Of a stretch of 54,681 nt of DNA, positions 38,883 through 47,340 are shown in pieces. A model generated the notes under the pieces. It was given only the letters and a program-made list of their open reading frames with translations. It made no database searches and was not told the origin of the DNA. Positions within the stretch are counted from its first letter, which is position 1; each line of letters starts with the position of its first letter. The position numbers and the translations under genes were made by a program. The stretch is taken from contig JADZAK010000020.1 in the NCBI GenBank assembly GCA_020852595.1, forward strand, positions 1-54,681, given 5' to 3'. This DNA comes from Rhodospirillaceae bacterium. GTDB lineage: Bacteria > Pseudomonadota > Alphaproteobacteria > Rhodospirillales > Rhodospirillaceae.

Positions 38883-41800
38883 CTATTCGGCGGGCTGATG
38901 GCCGAGATCGTCGGCCTCCTGGCCTTTCAAGGGATGACGGCGTTCGTAGTCCTTCAACTCGGCCGCGACGCGGCCCGGCGAGCCGGTGTTGCGCGCGATG
39001 AGCATGTAGAAGGCCGGGATGACAAACAGGGTGACGAACGCCGCGAACGACACGCCGGTGAAGATCGTCACGCCGAGCGGACGGCGGCCTTCGGAGCCGG
39101 CGCCGGTCGAGATCATCAGCGGCACGGCGCCCATGACGGTGGCGAGCGCGGTCATGATGATCGGACGCAGGCGGGTCATGGCGCCTTCCACCAGCGCTTC
39201 GCGGAACGAGCGGCCCGCGTCGCGCAGCTGGTTGGCGAACTCGACGATCAAAATCCCGTTTTTCGCAGCCAGGCCCACAAGCACGATGATGCCGACCTGC
39301 GAGTAGATGTTGATGCTCTGCCCGAACAGGGCCAATCCGAGCAGCGCGCCGAACACCGCGAGCGGCACGGTCATCATGATCACCAGCGGGTGGATGAAGC
39401 TTTCGAACTGCGCCGCGAGCACGAGGAACACGACGATCAGCGCGAGACCGAAGCTGATGTAGATGAGATAGCCGGTTTCCTTGAAGTCCTGCGCTTCGCC
39501 GCGCCAGACCAGCTCGGCGGTCTGCGGCAGGATCGGCGTCGCGATCGCTTCGACTTCGGTGACCAGTTCGGACAGCTTCACCTCGATGCGCGGATTGACG
39601 AAGAACTGGATGGCGCGCTTGCGGTCGATACGCGAGAGGTTTTCGGCGTAGGTGCCTTCCTCGAGCTTCACGACGCTCGCCAGCGGGATCAGTTCCTTGG
39701 TGGTGTCCGAACGCACGTAAATGTTCGAAACGTCCGTCGGCGTGCGGCGGTCCGCCAGCGAGCCCTGGAGCAGCACGTCATATTCCTCGCCGTTGTCGAC
39801 AAAGGTGGTGACGCGGCGCGAGCCCATCATGGAGGCCAACGTATTGCCGATCGCGCCCACGGACACGCCGAGGTCGGCGGCGCGCTCCTGGTCGATGCGG
39901 ATACGGACCTGCGGCTTGGCTTCGATGAAGTTGTTGCGGACCTGGGCGATCAGCGGGCTCTTCTGCAGCGCCGGCATCAGCTTGTCGCGCCAATCGCGCA
40001 GTTCCTCGAAGGTCTGGCCCGAGACGGAGAAGCTGATGAAGTTGCCGCCGCCGCCGCCGCGGCCCGAACGGCCGCGCAGCTGCGGAGAGATCTGCGCGCC
40101 GGGGACCTTCGCGATCGCCGGGGCAATTTCCGAGATGATGTCCTGGGCCGAACGGCGCTCATCCCAGTCCACGAGACGCAAAGACACGCCGCCTTCGTTG
40201 CCGGGGCTTTGCACGCGCTCGGTGATGCGCATGATTTCGCCCTTGTCGGCGATGGGTTTGATCAGCGCGGCGACCTGCTCGACGATCTTTTGCGTGTAGG
40301 CCAGCGTCGCGCCTTCCGGCGAGCGGATCTGCACGTCGATGGCGCCGCGGTCTTCCTTCGGCTGGAACTCCTGCGGCAGCACCTTGAACAGGACAATGAC
40401 GGCCAGGGTCACGAGGCCGAACGCGACGAACACCACGCGCGGCTTATCGAGAACCTTGTCGAGGTTGCGCGCGTAGGCGTTCTTCAGGCGCTCGAACACC
40501 TCTTCGGCCTTGTGGGCGACCTTACTGTCGTCCAGCTCGGGCGTGAGGATCTTGCTGCACATCACCGGCGTCAGGGTCAGCGACACGAACATCGAGAACG
40601 CGACCGCGACCGCCATGGTGACGGCGAATTCGAAGAACAGCTTGCCGATGGTGCCCGGCATGAGCATGACCGGCACGAAGGCCGCGCACAGCACCATGGT
40701 GGTCGAAAGAATCGCGGTGCCGACCTGCTTGGCGCCGCGGAACGCGGCCAGGAGCGGCGGCTCCTGCATGATCTTCATGCGGCGGTGGATGTTCTCGAGC
40801 ATGATGATGGCGTCGTCGACCACGAGGCCGATGGCGAGCACCATGGCCAGCAGGGTCAGGATGTTGATCGAGAAACCGAGCGGGGCGAGCACGATGGCGG
40901 TGCCGATCAGCGAGATCGGAACCGTGACCGCGGGGATCAGCGCGGCGCGCAGGGTGCCGAGGAACAGATAGATCACGCCGACGACGAGGATGCCCGCGAC
41001 CACGAAGGCCACGGTCACTTCGTGCAGCGCGCGTTCGATGAAGTCCGCGGAATCGTTGCTGGCCACGACCTGGAAGTCCGACGGCATCGTCTGCTGCAGA
41101 TGCTCCACCTCGGTCATGATCGCTTCGCTGACGTCGAGGGTCGAAGCGCCCGGCTGCTTGGTCACGCCGATGGCGGTGCCGAGCTTGCCGTCTTGGCGGA
41201 ACAGGGATTTGTCGTCGACAGAGCCGATTTCGATCTTGGCGATTTCGCCGAGACGGATGAGGTAGTTGTTCGCGGCGCTGCGGGTGATGACGAGGTTGGC
41301 GAAATCTTCGGGCGTACGGAACGTGCGCATCGTGCGCATGGTGTAGTTGCGTTCGGTCGATTCCAGCATGCCGGCGCCGAGTTCGACGTTCTCGCGGCGC
41401 AGCGCGGCCTCGACGTCGGCGGCGGTGATTTCGCGGGCCGCCATGGCGCGGCGGTCGAGCCACACGCGCAAGGACTTCTGGCGCGCGTTGCGCAATTCCG
41501 CGGCGGCGACGCCGGGAATGGTGGCGAGCCGCGGCAGGACGTTGATGTTCAGGTAATCGGCGACTTCGAGCTGCGAACGCTTGTCCGAGTACACCGCGAT
41601 GGTGACGATGGGCTCGTCGTCGGCGTCCATTTTTTGGAGGACGGGCGGCTGCGCGTCGACCGGCAGGCGGTTGACGATGCGGCCCAGCTGATCGCGGATA
41701 TCGTTGGCCGCTTCGTCGAGGTTGTGGCCGATGACGAATTCGAGGTTGAAGCCGGCGAAGCCGTCGCGCGCGAAGGAACGGATGGTCTTGAGGCCGGTGA

Positions 41801-42020
41801 TCGAGCCGATCTGCTGCTCGACGATCTTGGTGACCTTGGTCTCCACGACTTCGGCCGAGGCGCCCGGATACTGGACGTTGACGAAGATCGTCGGCGTGTC
41901 GATGTCCGGCGTCTCGCGCACGGGAAGGCGCATGCCGGCGAACAAACCGAACACGACCAAGAGAAGGCTGATCACGATCGCAACGACCGGACGCCGGATG
42001 GAGATGTCAGATAAAACCAT
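38883..42020 (-). CDS. RND multidrug efflux permease (AcrB/HAE1 family)
   Basis: The product is 1045 residues with the standard 12-helix RND layout: N-terminal FISIRRPVVAIVISLLLVVFG-type helix, a periplasmic porter domain, the central helix run around LLAMVLAIGLVVDDAIIMLENI (TM4 Asp pair DD is intact), a second porter domain, and a C-terminal helix run ending with QVGIIVLVGLAAKNGILIVEFANQL. It exports hydrophobic or cationic compounds driven by protons. It is 40 bases downstream of the adaptor; no outer-membrane factor or local regulator is in the window. Confidence 0.93.
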   Translation of the reverse strand: MVLSDISIRRPVVAIVISLLLVVFGLFAGMRLPVRETPDIDTPTIFVNVQYPGASAEVVETKVTKIVEQQIGSITGLKTIRSFARDGFAGFNLEFVIGHNLDEAANDIRDQLGRIVNRLPVDAQPPVLQKMDADDEPIVTIAVYSDKRSQLEVADYLNINVLPRLATIPGVAAAELRNARQKSLRVWLDRRAMAAREITAADVEAALRRENVELGAGMLESTERNYTMRTMRTFRTPEDFANLVITRSAANNYLIRLGEIAKIEIGSVDDKSLFRQDGKLGTAIGVTKQPGASTLDVSEAIMTEVEHLQQTMPSDFQVVASNDSADFIERALHEVTVAFVVAGILVVGVIYLFLGTLRAALIPAVTVPISLIGTAIVLAPLGFSINILTLLAMVLAIGLVVDDAIIMLENIHRRMKIMQEPPLLAAFRGAKQVGTAILSTTMVLCAAFVPVMLMPGTIGKLFFEFAVTMAVAVAFSMFVSLTLTPVMCSKILTPELDDSKVAHKAEEVFERLKNAYARNLDKVLDKPRVVFVAFGLVTLAVIVLFKVLPQEFQPKEDRGAIDVQIRSPEGATLAYTQKIVEQVAALIKPIADKGEIMRITERVQSPGNEGGVSLRLVDWDERRSAQDIISEIAPAIAKVPGAQISPQLRGRSGRGGGGGNFISFSVSGQTFEELRDWRDKLMPALQKSPLIAQVRNNFIEAKPQVRIRIDQERAADLGVSVGAIGNTLASMMGSRRVTTFVDNGEEYDVLLQGSLADRRTPTDVSNIYVRSDTTKELIPLASVVKLEEGTYAENLSRIDRKRAIQFFVNPRIEVKLSELVTEVEAIATPILPQTAELVWRGEAQDFKETGYLIYISFGLALIVVFLVLAAQFESFIHPLVIMMTVPLAVFGALLGLALFGQSINIYSQVGIIVLVGLAAKNGILIVEFANQLRDAGRSFREALVEGAMTRLRPIIMTALATVMGAVPLMISTGAGSEGRRPLGVTIFTGVSFAAFVTLFVIPAFYMLIARNTGSPGRVAAELKDYERRHPLKGQEADDLGHQPAE

Positions 42021-42060
42021 AGTTAGCCCTCCCGCCTAAGCGGCGGACTGCTCGCGTGGT

Positions 42061-43170
42061 TCAGCTCGGCTCGACGATGCGCGAGGCGTGCTGATCGGCC
42101 GTTTCGGCCCGGTTCATGATCTCGATTTTGGCGCCTTCGTTGAGGTCCTGCAGACCTTCACGGACAACCATGTCGCCTTCTTTCAGGCCGGCGAGGACTT
42201 CGACGAAGCCCAGGCGGCGGCGGCCGATCTTCACTTCCACGCGGTGCGCGGTGCTGGTGTCGAGATTGGCGATGACGACGTACTGCTTGTCGTTGGCCGG
42301 ATCGAGCGCGGCTTCCGGGATCATGAGCGATTCGCGCTGATCCTTGATCAGCTCGACGACCATGAGCATGCCGGGACGCAGGCGCATATCCTTGTTGTCG
42401 ATTTCCGCGCGCACGCTGACCGAACGGGTGGTGGGATCGACGCGGCTGTCGACGGCGATGACGGTGCCCTTGAAGGTCGAGTCACTATAGGCGGCCGTGG
42501 TGCCTTCGATGGGAAGGCCGGGCTTCAGCGAGGCGAGGAAGGTTTCCGGCACCGCGAAGTCGAGCTTCACCTTGGAGATGTCATCGAGGGTCGTCACGAC
42601 CGTGCCGGGGCTCACGAGGGCGCCGACGCTGATGCGGCGCGTGCCGACGATGCCCGAGAACGGCGCGGTGATGAGACGGTCGCCGGCCCGCACGCGCGCG
42701 GCCGCGACGTTGGCTTCGGCCTTCTTCAGCGCGGCGGTCTGTTCATCGACGCGCGCCTGGGAAATGTGATTGTCCTTGGCCAGCACCAGCGTGCGCTCGA
42801 GCTCATTGCGCTGCTGTTCGAGGTTGGCGAGTTCGACGTTGAGTTGGGCGGTCTGCTCGCCCGCGTCGATGGCGGCGATCTCACGGCCCTTCTCGACCGT
42901 CGCGCCGTCGTCGAAATAGATGGAGCGGATGATGCCTTGCACCTTGGCGGTCACGTTGACGGACTCTTGGGCCATCACGGTGCCGAGGGCTTCGATGCGG
43001 TCCGAGAAGGTTTCGCGGGTGACCGCAACGACGTTCACGGGGCGCGGTCCCATCTGGCCGCGGCGCGGACCATCGGAACCGCCGCGCATGAACATGGCCC
43101 AGCCGCCCGCGGCGACGAGCGCGACGAGGCCGATAACGACCAGATGACGTGGCAGCTGTGGCAAAGCCAT
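42061..43170 (-). CDS. RND efflux periplasmic adaptor (HlyD/MFP family)
   Basis: The product is 369 residues with an N-terminal membrane anchor (HLVVIGLVALVAAGGWAMF). Then comes the biotinyl-lipoyl-like hairpin with a coiled coil (LNVELANLEQQRNELERTLVLAKDN, followed by QTAALKKAEANVAAARVRA), beta-barrel and membrane-proximal domains (SVRAEIDNKDMRLRPGMLMVVEL). It bridges the RND pump to an outer-membrane channel. It is the first gene of the pump operon; its upstream region lacks an obvious regulator gene. Confidence 0.92.
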   Translation of the reverse strand: MALPQLPRHLVVIGLVALVAAGGWAMFMRGGSDGPRRGQMGPRPVNVVAVTRETFSDRIEALGTVMAQESVNVTAKVQGIIRSIYFDDGATVEKGREIAAIDAGEQTAQLNVELANLEQQRNELERTLVLAKDNHISQARVDEQTAALKKAEANVAAARVRAGDRLITAPFSGIVGTRRISVGALVSPGTVVTTLDDISKVKLDFAVPETFLASLKPGLPIEGTTAAYSDSTFKGTVIAVDSRVDPTTRSVSVRAEIDNKDMRLRPGMLMVVELIKDQRESLMIPEAALDPANDKQYVVIANLDTSTAHRVEVKIGRRRLGFVEVLAGLKEGDMVVREGLQDLNEGAKIEIMNRAETADQHASRIVEPS

Positions 43171-43696
43171 GTAAGTAGAACCCGTACAAACGTGGTGACA
43201 GCACGCGTGACCCTCGAGGGCCCCTCGCCGTACCCCGGGTTATCGCGGTTTAAGGTATATACCAGAGGCTCCTTACGAAGCCATGGCGGCGGATGTAACC
43301 ATTGGTAACACCCGGGTAAACCTTGGTTTTTCTATGTATGGCGGTTTTTAGAGGCCCCGCCCAGTGACAGAAACGTGAGCAAGGCCCGCCTCCGTCGGTT
43401 TTCACGTTAAAATTATCGCCCGCCCCCCTTCCGGCCCTCAAAGAGCGTAAAAAGAGCCCCCCGGACACACCCCTCGTGACAAAAAAACACCCCGCCATAA
43501 GGCGGGGTGGGAAGTTGGGTAATGGAACTTGTCAGCAGTTATGCCGCCGCCCGTCGCTCCGGATTGCGGCACGCCCTTTTTCTGACAGAGGGAGTGGATT
43601 CAAGGACCTGCGAACTCTGACAGGTCGGCGGAAAAACGGCCTGTCTGTTCTGACAGGTCAGGCCGGGTTATCCACAGACCCTCAACCCAAATGCAC
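43171..43696. other. 526-base non-coding stretch with palindromes and CTGACAG repeats
   Basis: It contains a 10-bp palindrome GGTATATACC (43254-43263), a minus-strand terminator (43481-43509), three copies of TCTGACAG (43581-43588, 43616-43623, 43649-43656; the last two extend to TCTGACAGGTC), a CCTGTC/GACAGG hairpin around 43640-43657 and a perfect DnaA box (43668-43676). I see no protein gene. The order of terminator and repeats on the minus strand could mark the 3' part of the aminopeptidase transcript or a small RNA. Confidence 0.6.
43481..43509 (-). terminator. Rho-independent terminator on the minus strand
   Basis: CACCCCGCC (43488-43496) pairs with GGCGGGGTG (43501-43509) around an ATAA loop, and the minus strand continues with seven T residues. 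It lies 190 bases beyond the aminopeptidase stop, leaving a long 3' tail or a separate small transcript in between. Confidence 0.85.
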
Positions 43697-44692
43697 TTAA
43701 CAGAGGTGTTTGAAGTCCTCGGTGCCCTTTACGAGGGCCGCGCGGATGCCCGGCTCCATCGATGAATGGCCCGCGTCCGCGACAACCCGGTATTGGGCGC
43801 CCGGCCAAGCCCGGGCCAGACGGTCGGCGGCCGCGATCGGGCAAACCATGTCGTAGCGCCCTTGCACGATGACCGCCGGATGGCGGCTGAGGACATGCAT
43901 ATTATTGACGAGCTGATCGGGCCCCAGGAAACCGTGGTTGATCATATAGTGGGCCTCGATGCGGGCCATGGCGAGCGCGCCGGTATAATACTGGTCGTTG
44001 TCGCCGCCGCGCCCGGCGGCCGGGATCAGGCGCGAACAGGCGTTTTCATAAGCGCACCAGGCGGCGGCGGCGGGCCTATGAACCAGCGGGCTCGGATCGA
44101 TCAGGCGCTTGTAATAGGCCATCAGGAGATCGGCCTGCTCGTCCGCGGGAATAAAGGACCGGAAGACGCGGTGCGCCTCGGGGAAGAAACGGCCCATGCC
44201 GGTGGCGGCCGGCACCGCGTCACCGTGACTATGACCTATGAACCAGGACACTTCGTCGTCGGTGACCAGGAAAACCCCGCGCAGCACGAAAGCGACGCAG
44301 CGTTCGGGATGCGCCTGGCCATAGGCCAGAGCAAGCGTAGACCCCCACGAGCCGCCGAACACCACCCAGCGTTCGACGCGCAAATGACGGCGCAGGGCTT
44401 CCATGTCGGCGACAAGATGCGCGGTGGTGTTGTCGGTGAGTTCGGCTTCGGGCAGCGAACGCCCGGCGCCGCGCTGATCGAAAAGAATGATGCGGTAGCG
44501 CGCGGGATCGAAGAAGCGCCGGTAGGCCGGCGCGGTGCCGGCGCCCGGGCCGCCGTGCACAAACACGACCGGAAGGCCCTTCGGGTTGCCCGACTGCTCC
44601 CAGTAGATGCGGTGCGGCGCGCCGACATCGAGCATGCCGGAGGCGTAACTGTCGAGCGGGGGAAACAAGGGCCGTTCGTCGCCGCCCTTCAA
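43697..44692 (-). CDS. pip: Prolyl aminopeptidase (proline iminopeptidase)
   Basis: The product is 331 residues, an alpha/beta-hydrolase of family S33. The HGGPG oxyanion motif (VVFVHGGPGAGTAP), DQRGAGRS, nucleophile motif GGSWGS, acid in GRYDMVCP and catalytic His in DAGHSSMEPG are all present. It removes N-terminal Pro from peptides in the cytoplasm. It starts at 44692 and is a single gene followed by the repeat-rich gap. Confidence 0.92.
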   Translation of the reverse strand: MKGGDERPLFPPLDSYASGMLDVGAPHRIYWEQSGNPKGLPVVFVHGGPGAGTAPAYRRFFDPARYRIILFDQRGAGRSLPEAELTDNTTAHLVADMEALRRHLRVERWVVFGGSWGSTLALAYGQAHPERCVAFVLRGVFLVTDDEVSWFIGHSHGDAVPAATGMGRFFPEAHRVFRSFIPADEQADLLMAYYKRLIDPSPLVHRPAAAAWCAYENACSRLIPAAGRGGDNDQYYTGALAMARIEAHYMINHGFLGPDQLVNNMHVLSRHPAVIVQGRYDMVCPIAAADRLARAWPGAQYRVVADAGHSSMEPGIRAALVKGTEDFKHLC

Positions 44693-44817
44693 AAGCGCCC
44701 GTCCCGTGCTCTCAAGACCGGTATTTTCTAACGCGGCGATGGGCCTGTTTCCTTATATGCGCGGGGCTCTCGATTTCAGTATATAGCGCGGCCGCGCCGA
44801 TATCGACTTTTCACAGG

Positions 44818-46050
44818 GTGAATTTTATCGTGCCGCGCGCTTTTCGCCGCCCTTGCCGTCCGCAAGGATCCGGCTTTCCGCGAGACCGTATGCCCGTTCT
44901 GTTTCTGATCGTCTTTGTCGATATTCTCGGCTTCGGCCTGCTCCTGCCGCTCCTGCCCTTCTATGTGCAGCGGATGGGCGCGGGACCCGAAGTCATTACA
45001 GCCGTGCTGGGTCTTTATTCCCTCGCTCAAGTGATCGCCGCGCCGCTGTGGGGGCGTCTCAGCGACCGTTACGGGCGTAAGCCGATCCTCGCGATCACCT
45101 GCGTCGGGCTCGGGCTGTCCTACGTTGTGCTGGCATTCGCCGATTCACTCGCCTTGGTGATCGTCAGCCGCATCGTCGGCGGCCTCATGGCCGGCAATAT
45201 CGCCGCTGCGCAAGCCTATGTCGCCGACGTCACGGCGCCGGAAACGCGCGCGAAAGGCATGGGCATCCTGGGCGCGGCCTTTGGCCTCGGATTCATCGTG
45301 GGGCCTTCCATCGGCGGGCTGTTCGCGGGCGTCTCCGTGGAAGGCGCGGATTACCGCGCGCCGGCGCTGGCGGCCATGACCTTGAGCTTCATCGCCGCCG
45401 CGGGCGCCGCGCTTTTTCTGAAAGAGAGCCTGTCCGCCGAAACGCGCACCCACATGGAACGGCGCGCGACCTTCGGCGAAAAGCTGCGCGCCGCGCGCCG
45501 GCGCCGGACGCTGCTTATGCTTGTGGTGACGGGCTTTCTGATCATCACCGCCTGGGCGCAGTTCGAGACGGTGTTCGCGCTGTGGGTCCATGCGGCGTTC
45601 GGCTTCGGCCCGCGCGAGATCGGTTTCGTGTTCGGCTTCATGGGCGCGGTGAACGTGCTGGTGCAAGGCGCGCTGATGGGCGCGCTCACGCGCCGCTTCG
45701 GCGAGAAACGTCTCGTGCCGGTGGCCGGCGTGCTGTTCATCTCGGGCTATCTCGCCGTCGCCGTGAGCGCGACATTGCCCATGCTCATCCTGTCCTGCGC
45801 GGCGCTCGCTTTTGCATCCGCGCTGTTCAATCCGTCGGCGACGAGCCTCGTGTCGCAGGAAGCCGCGAGCGGCGAGCGCGGCGCGGTGATGGGCGCTTAT
45901 CAATCCGCGACCGCCCTGGGCCGCGTGGCGGGCCCATCCGTCTCGGGCACGTTGTTCGCCGCCGGGATGACGCTGCCCTACCTGGCGGCCGCCGCGCTGG
46001 CGGGCTTTGCTCTCGCCCTGTTCGCCTTTTCCCGAAAGCGGGCCGAATAG
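44818..46050 (+). CDS. MFS transporter, TetA-like drug exporter
   Basis: The product is 410 residues if GTG 44818 is used; a later start at ATG 44890 (MPVLFLIVFVDILGFGLLLPLLPFY) would give about 386 residues and begins exactly at the first helix, which is more typical. Twelve hydrophobic segments are visible, with the loop 2-3 motif GRLSDRYGRKP and motif C-like GAAFGLGFIVGPSIGG. It belongs to the DHA1/Tet-type drug:proton antiporters. A CAAGGGC/GCCCTTG hairpin follows the stop (46061-46079). Confidence 0.88.
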   Translation: MNFIVPRAFRRPCRPQGSGFPRDRMPVLFLIVFVDILGFGLLLPLLPFYVQRMGAGPEVITAVLGLYSLAQVIAAPLWGRLSDRYGRKPILAITCVGLGLSYVVLAFADSLALVIVSRIVGGLMAGNIAAAQAYVADVTAPETRAKGMGILGAAFGLGFIVGPSIGGLFAGVSVEGADYRAPALAAMTLSFIAAAGAALFLKESLSAETRTHMERRATFGEKLRAARRRRTLLMLVVTGFLIITAWAQFETVFALWVHAAFGFGPREIGFVFGFMGAVNVLVQGALMGALTRRFGEKRLVPVAGVLFISGYLAVAVSATLPMLILSCAALAFASALFNPSATSLVSQEAASGERGAVMGAYQSATALGRVAGPSVSGTLFAAGMTLPYLAAAALAGFALALFAFSRKRAE

Positions 46051-46075
46051 CGTGCGCGGCCAAGGGCTTACAGCC

Positions 46076-46106
46076 CTTGACGGGAGCCGCCAAACACCCA
46101 AAATAA
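46076..46106 (+). promoter_or_regulatory. Possible heat-shock (RpoH) promoter of hsp20
   Basis: CTTGAC at 46076-46081 is a good alphaproteobacterial RpoH -35 element. About 14 to 17 bases later CCCAAAATA resembles a weak -10. The position, 65 bases before hsp20, suits a heat-shock promoter, but the -10 match is poor. Confidence 0.3.
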
Positions 46107-46170
46107 GAAGTGCCGCTGCGCCAATCCTGGGCAGGGCTTTTGGGCGCCGCGAGGCGGGCTCGGAGTACGA

Positions 46171-46665
46171 ATGACCAGAGTGAATCTCTTCTCGAGCCCG
46201 CATCTGCTCGGCTTCGACCACATCGAACGTGTGCTCGACCGCGTGGCGAAAACCGCCGGCGAAGGCTATCCGCCGTTCAATATCGAACAGACCGGTGAGC
46301 ACCGCTTGCGGATCACGCTTGCTGTCGCCGGTTTCGCGGACGACGATCTTTCCGTTTCCGTCGAGGACAACCAACTCGTCGTGCGCGGCAAGCAGCAGGA
46401 CGACAGCGCGAACCGCGTCTATCTCCACCGCGGCATCGCCGCGCGCCAATTCACGCGCAGTTTTGTTCTCGCCGAGGGAATCGAAGTGCGCGGCGCGGAG
46501 ATGGTGAACGGTCTTTTGCATGTGGACCTTGAAAGACCGGTGCCGCAACCCAAAGTGACTCACGTCGAGATCAAGAGCGCGACAAGGAAGAAAATTGCGC
46601 CGAAGACCATCGACGTGGATCCGCAAACCGCCCCACAAACCAACCGCACCGATACCCGAAAATAG
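46171..46665 (+). CDS. Small heat-shock protein, Hsp20/IbpA family
   Basis: The product is 164 residues with a central alpha-crystallin domain: PPFNIEQTGEHRLRITLAVAGFADDDLSVSVEDNQLVVRGK, HRGIAARQFTRSFVLAEGIEVRGAEMVNGLLHVDLER. The C-terminal tail is Lys/Thr-rich and lacks a clear IXI motif, unlike IbpA. It holds unfolding proteins for refolding by DnaK. It is followed 89 bases later by DUF1150, a common alphaproteobacterial pairing. Confidence 0.9.
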   Translation: MTRVNLFSSPHLLGFDHIERVLDRVAKTAGEGYPPFNIEQTGEHRLRITLAVAGFADDDLSVSVEDNQLVVRGKQQDDSANRVYLHRGIAARQFTRSFVLAEGIEVRGAEMVNGLLHVDLERPVPQPKVTHVEIKSATRKKIAPKTIDVDPQTAPQTNRTDTRK

Positions 46666-46699
46666 CCACAAACGGGCGTTAGCTTAGAGACACTCCACC

Positions 46700-46757
46700 G
46701 GCGGGATCGCCTTCAGGGATGCCGCCTTTCATGATCGCTCGAAAGGAGGATCATATG
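46700..46757 (+). promoter_or_regulatory. ROSE-like RNA thermometer before DUF1150
   Basis: The leader folds into a GC hairpin (GGCGG 46700-46704 with CCGCC 46722-46726) and a terminal hairpin. In the latter ATGA (46731-46734), TC (46735-46736) and CTC (46738-46740) pair with GGA (46746-46748), GA (46749-46750) and TCAT (46751-46754), leaving G46737 bulged and a GAAAG loop. The UCGCU element (U-Y-GCU) with a bulged G pairing to the AGGA of the Shine-Dalgarno is the ROSE hallmark. The stem ends directly at AUG 46755, so the ribosome site is occluded at low temperature. The interpretation is inferred from structure. Confidence 0.68.
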
Positions 46758-47042
46758 TTCGAGAAAGACATCAAAGCGAAAGCCGACGACACCAGCCTCG
46801 TTCCGGCCGCGACCGACACTTCTGAGACCGACACCGGCTTGAACGGAATCGGCGCGACGCCGATCGATCTCGCGCGCCTCGGACTCAATGAGATCGCCTA
46901 CATCCGCCAGGCGATCGTGAACGACGAAGAAGTCTGGGCGATCTTCAATGCCTCGGGTGAGCCGATCGGCGCCGCGCAGACCTTCGACCAGGCCTGGGGC
47001 GCCGTGCGCCAGCACGATATGGAGCCCGCCAGAGTCCATTAG
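46755..47042 (+). CDS. DUF1150 family protein
   Basis: The product is 95 residues starting at ATG 46755, preceded by a strong GGAGGA Shine-Dalgarno. The core LGLNEIAYIRQAIVNDEEVWAIFNASGEPIGAAQTFDQAWGAVRQHDMEP is the conserved DUF1150 block. The family is typically found next to hsp20 genes in alphaproteobacteria; its function is unknown, presumably stress-related. Here it seems to have its own RNA thermometer rather than only read-through from hsp20. A strong terminator follows. Confidence 0.9.
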   Translation: MFEKDIKAKADDTSLVPAATDTSETDTGLNGIGATPIDLARLGLNEIAYIRQAIVNDEEVWAIFNASGEPIGAAQTFDQAWGAVRQHDMEPARVH

Positions 47043-47062
47043 AGCCCGGGTGTAAAGCGAAG

Positions 47063-47094
47063 AGGGCGCCGCCGACCAAGCGGCGCCCTTTTTT
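47063..47094 (+). terminator. Rho-independent terminator after DUF1150
   Basis: AGGGCGCCGC (47063-47072) pairs perfectly with GCGGCGCCCT (47080-47089) around a 7-base loop, followed by a T run. It closes the hsp20-DUF1150 unit before the tRNA gene. Confidence 0.92.
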
Positions 47095-47160
47095 GTTTGC
47101 GCGCCGGCGCTGTTTTCACCTGGTGGGACGGGCCTTGGGCTGTGATAGAACTGCGTCCGG

Positions 47161-47237
47161 GTCCCCGTAGCTCAGCTGGATAGAGCACCAGATTCCTAAT
47201 CTGGGGGTCGTGCGTTCAAATCGCGCCGGGGACGCCA
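47161..47237 (+). tRNA. tRNA-Arg (anticodon CCT)
   Basis: The 77-base gene reads GTCCCCGTAGCTCAGCTGG at its 5' end and ends in the TpsiC arm, acceptor CGGGGAC, discriminator G and encoded CCA. The anticodon stem-loop CAGATTCCTAATCTG gives CCT. The integrase gene lies about 100 bases downstream, so the 3' half is the likely attachment site of the element, and the tRNA was regenerated intact on integration. Confidence 0.96.
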
Positions 47238-47251
47238 CTTTCTAGGGCCTC

Positions 47252-47270
47252 GGCACACTCTTGGCACACT
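47252..47270 (+). repeat. Direct repeats GGCACACT spaced 11 bases
   Basis: GGCACACT occurs at 47252-47259 and 47263-47270, one helical turn apart, between the tRNA attachment site and the integrase start. The position fits arm-type or recombination-directionality binding sites; this is inferred from location. Confidence 0.4.
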
Positions 47271-47340
47271 AAAATCCTTGCATTGCGGCAATTGCGCGCT
47301 AACGTGCGCGAATCAGGCCCAAAGCAATGGAGTGCGGGGC

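Noticed and set aside
36666-42014. A 5.3-kb open frame antisense to the patatin and RND genes
   Set aside because: It is the mirror of high-GC codon bias; the protein is His/Asp/Arg-rich without domains, and the opposite strand encodes clear families.
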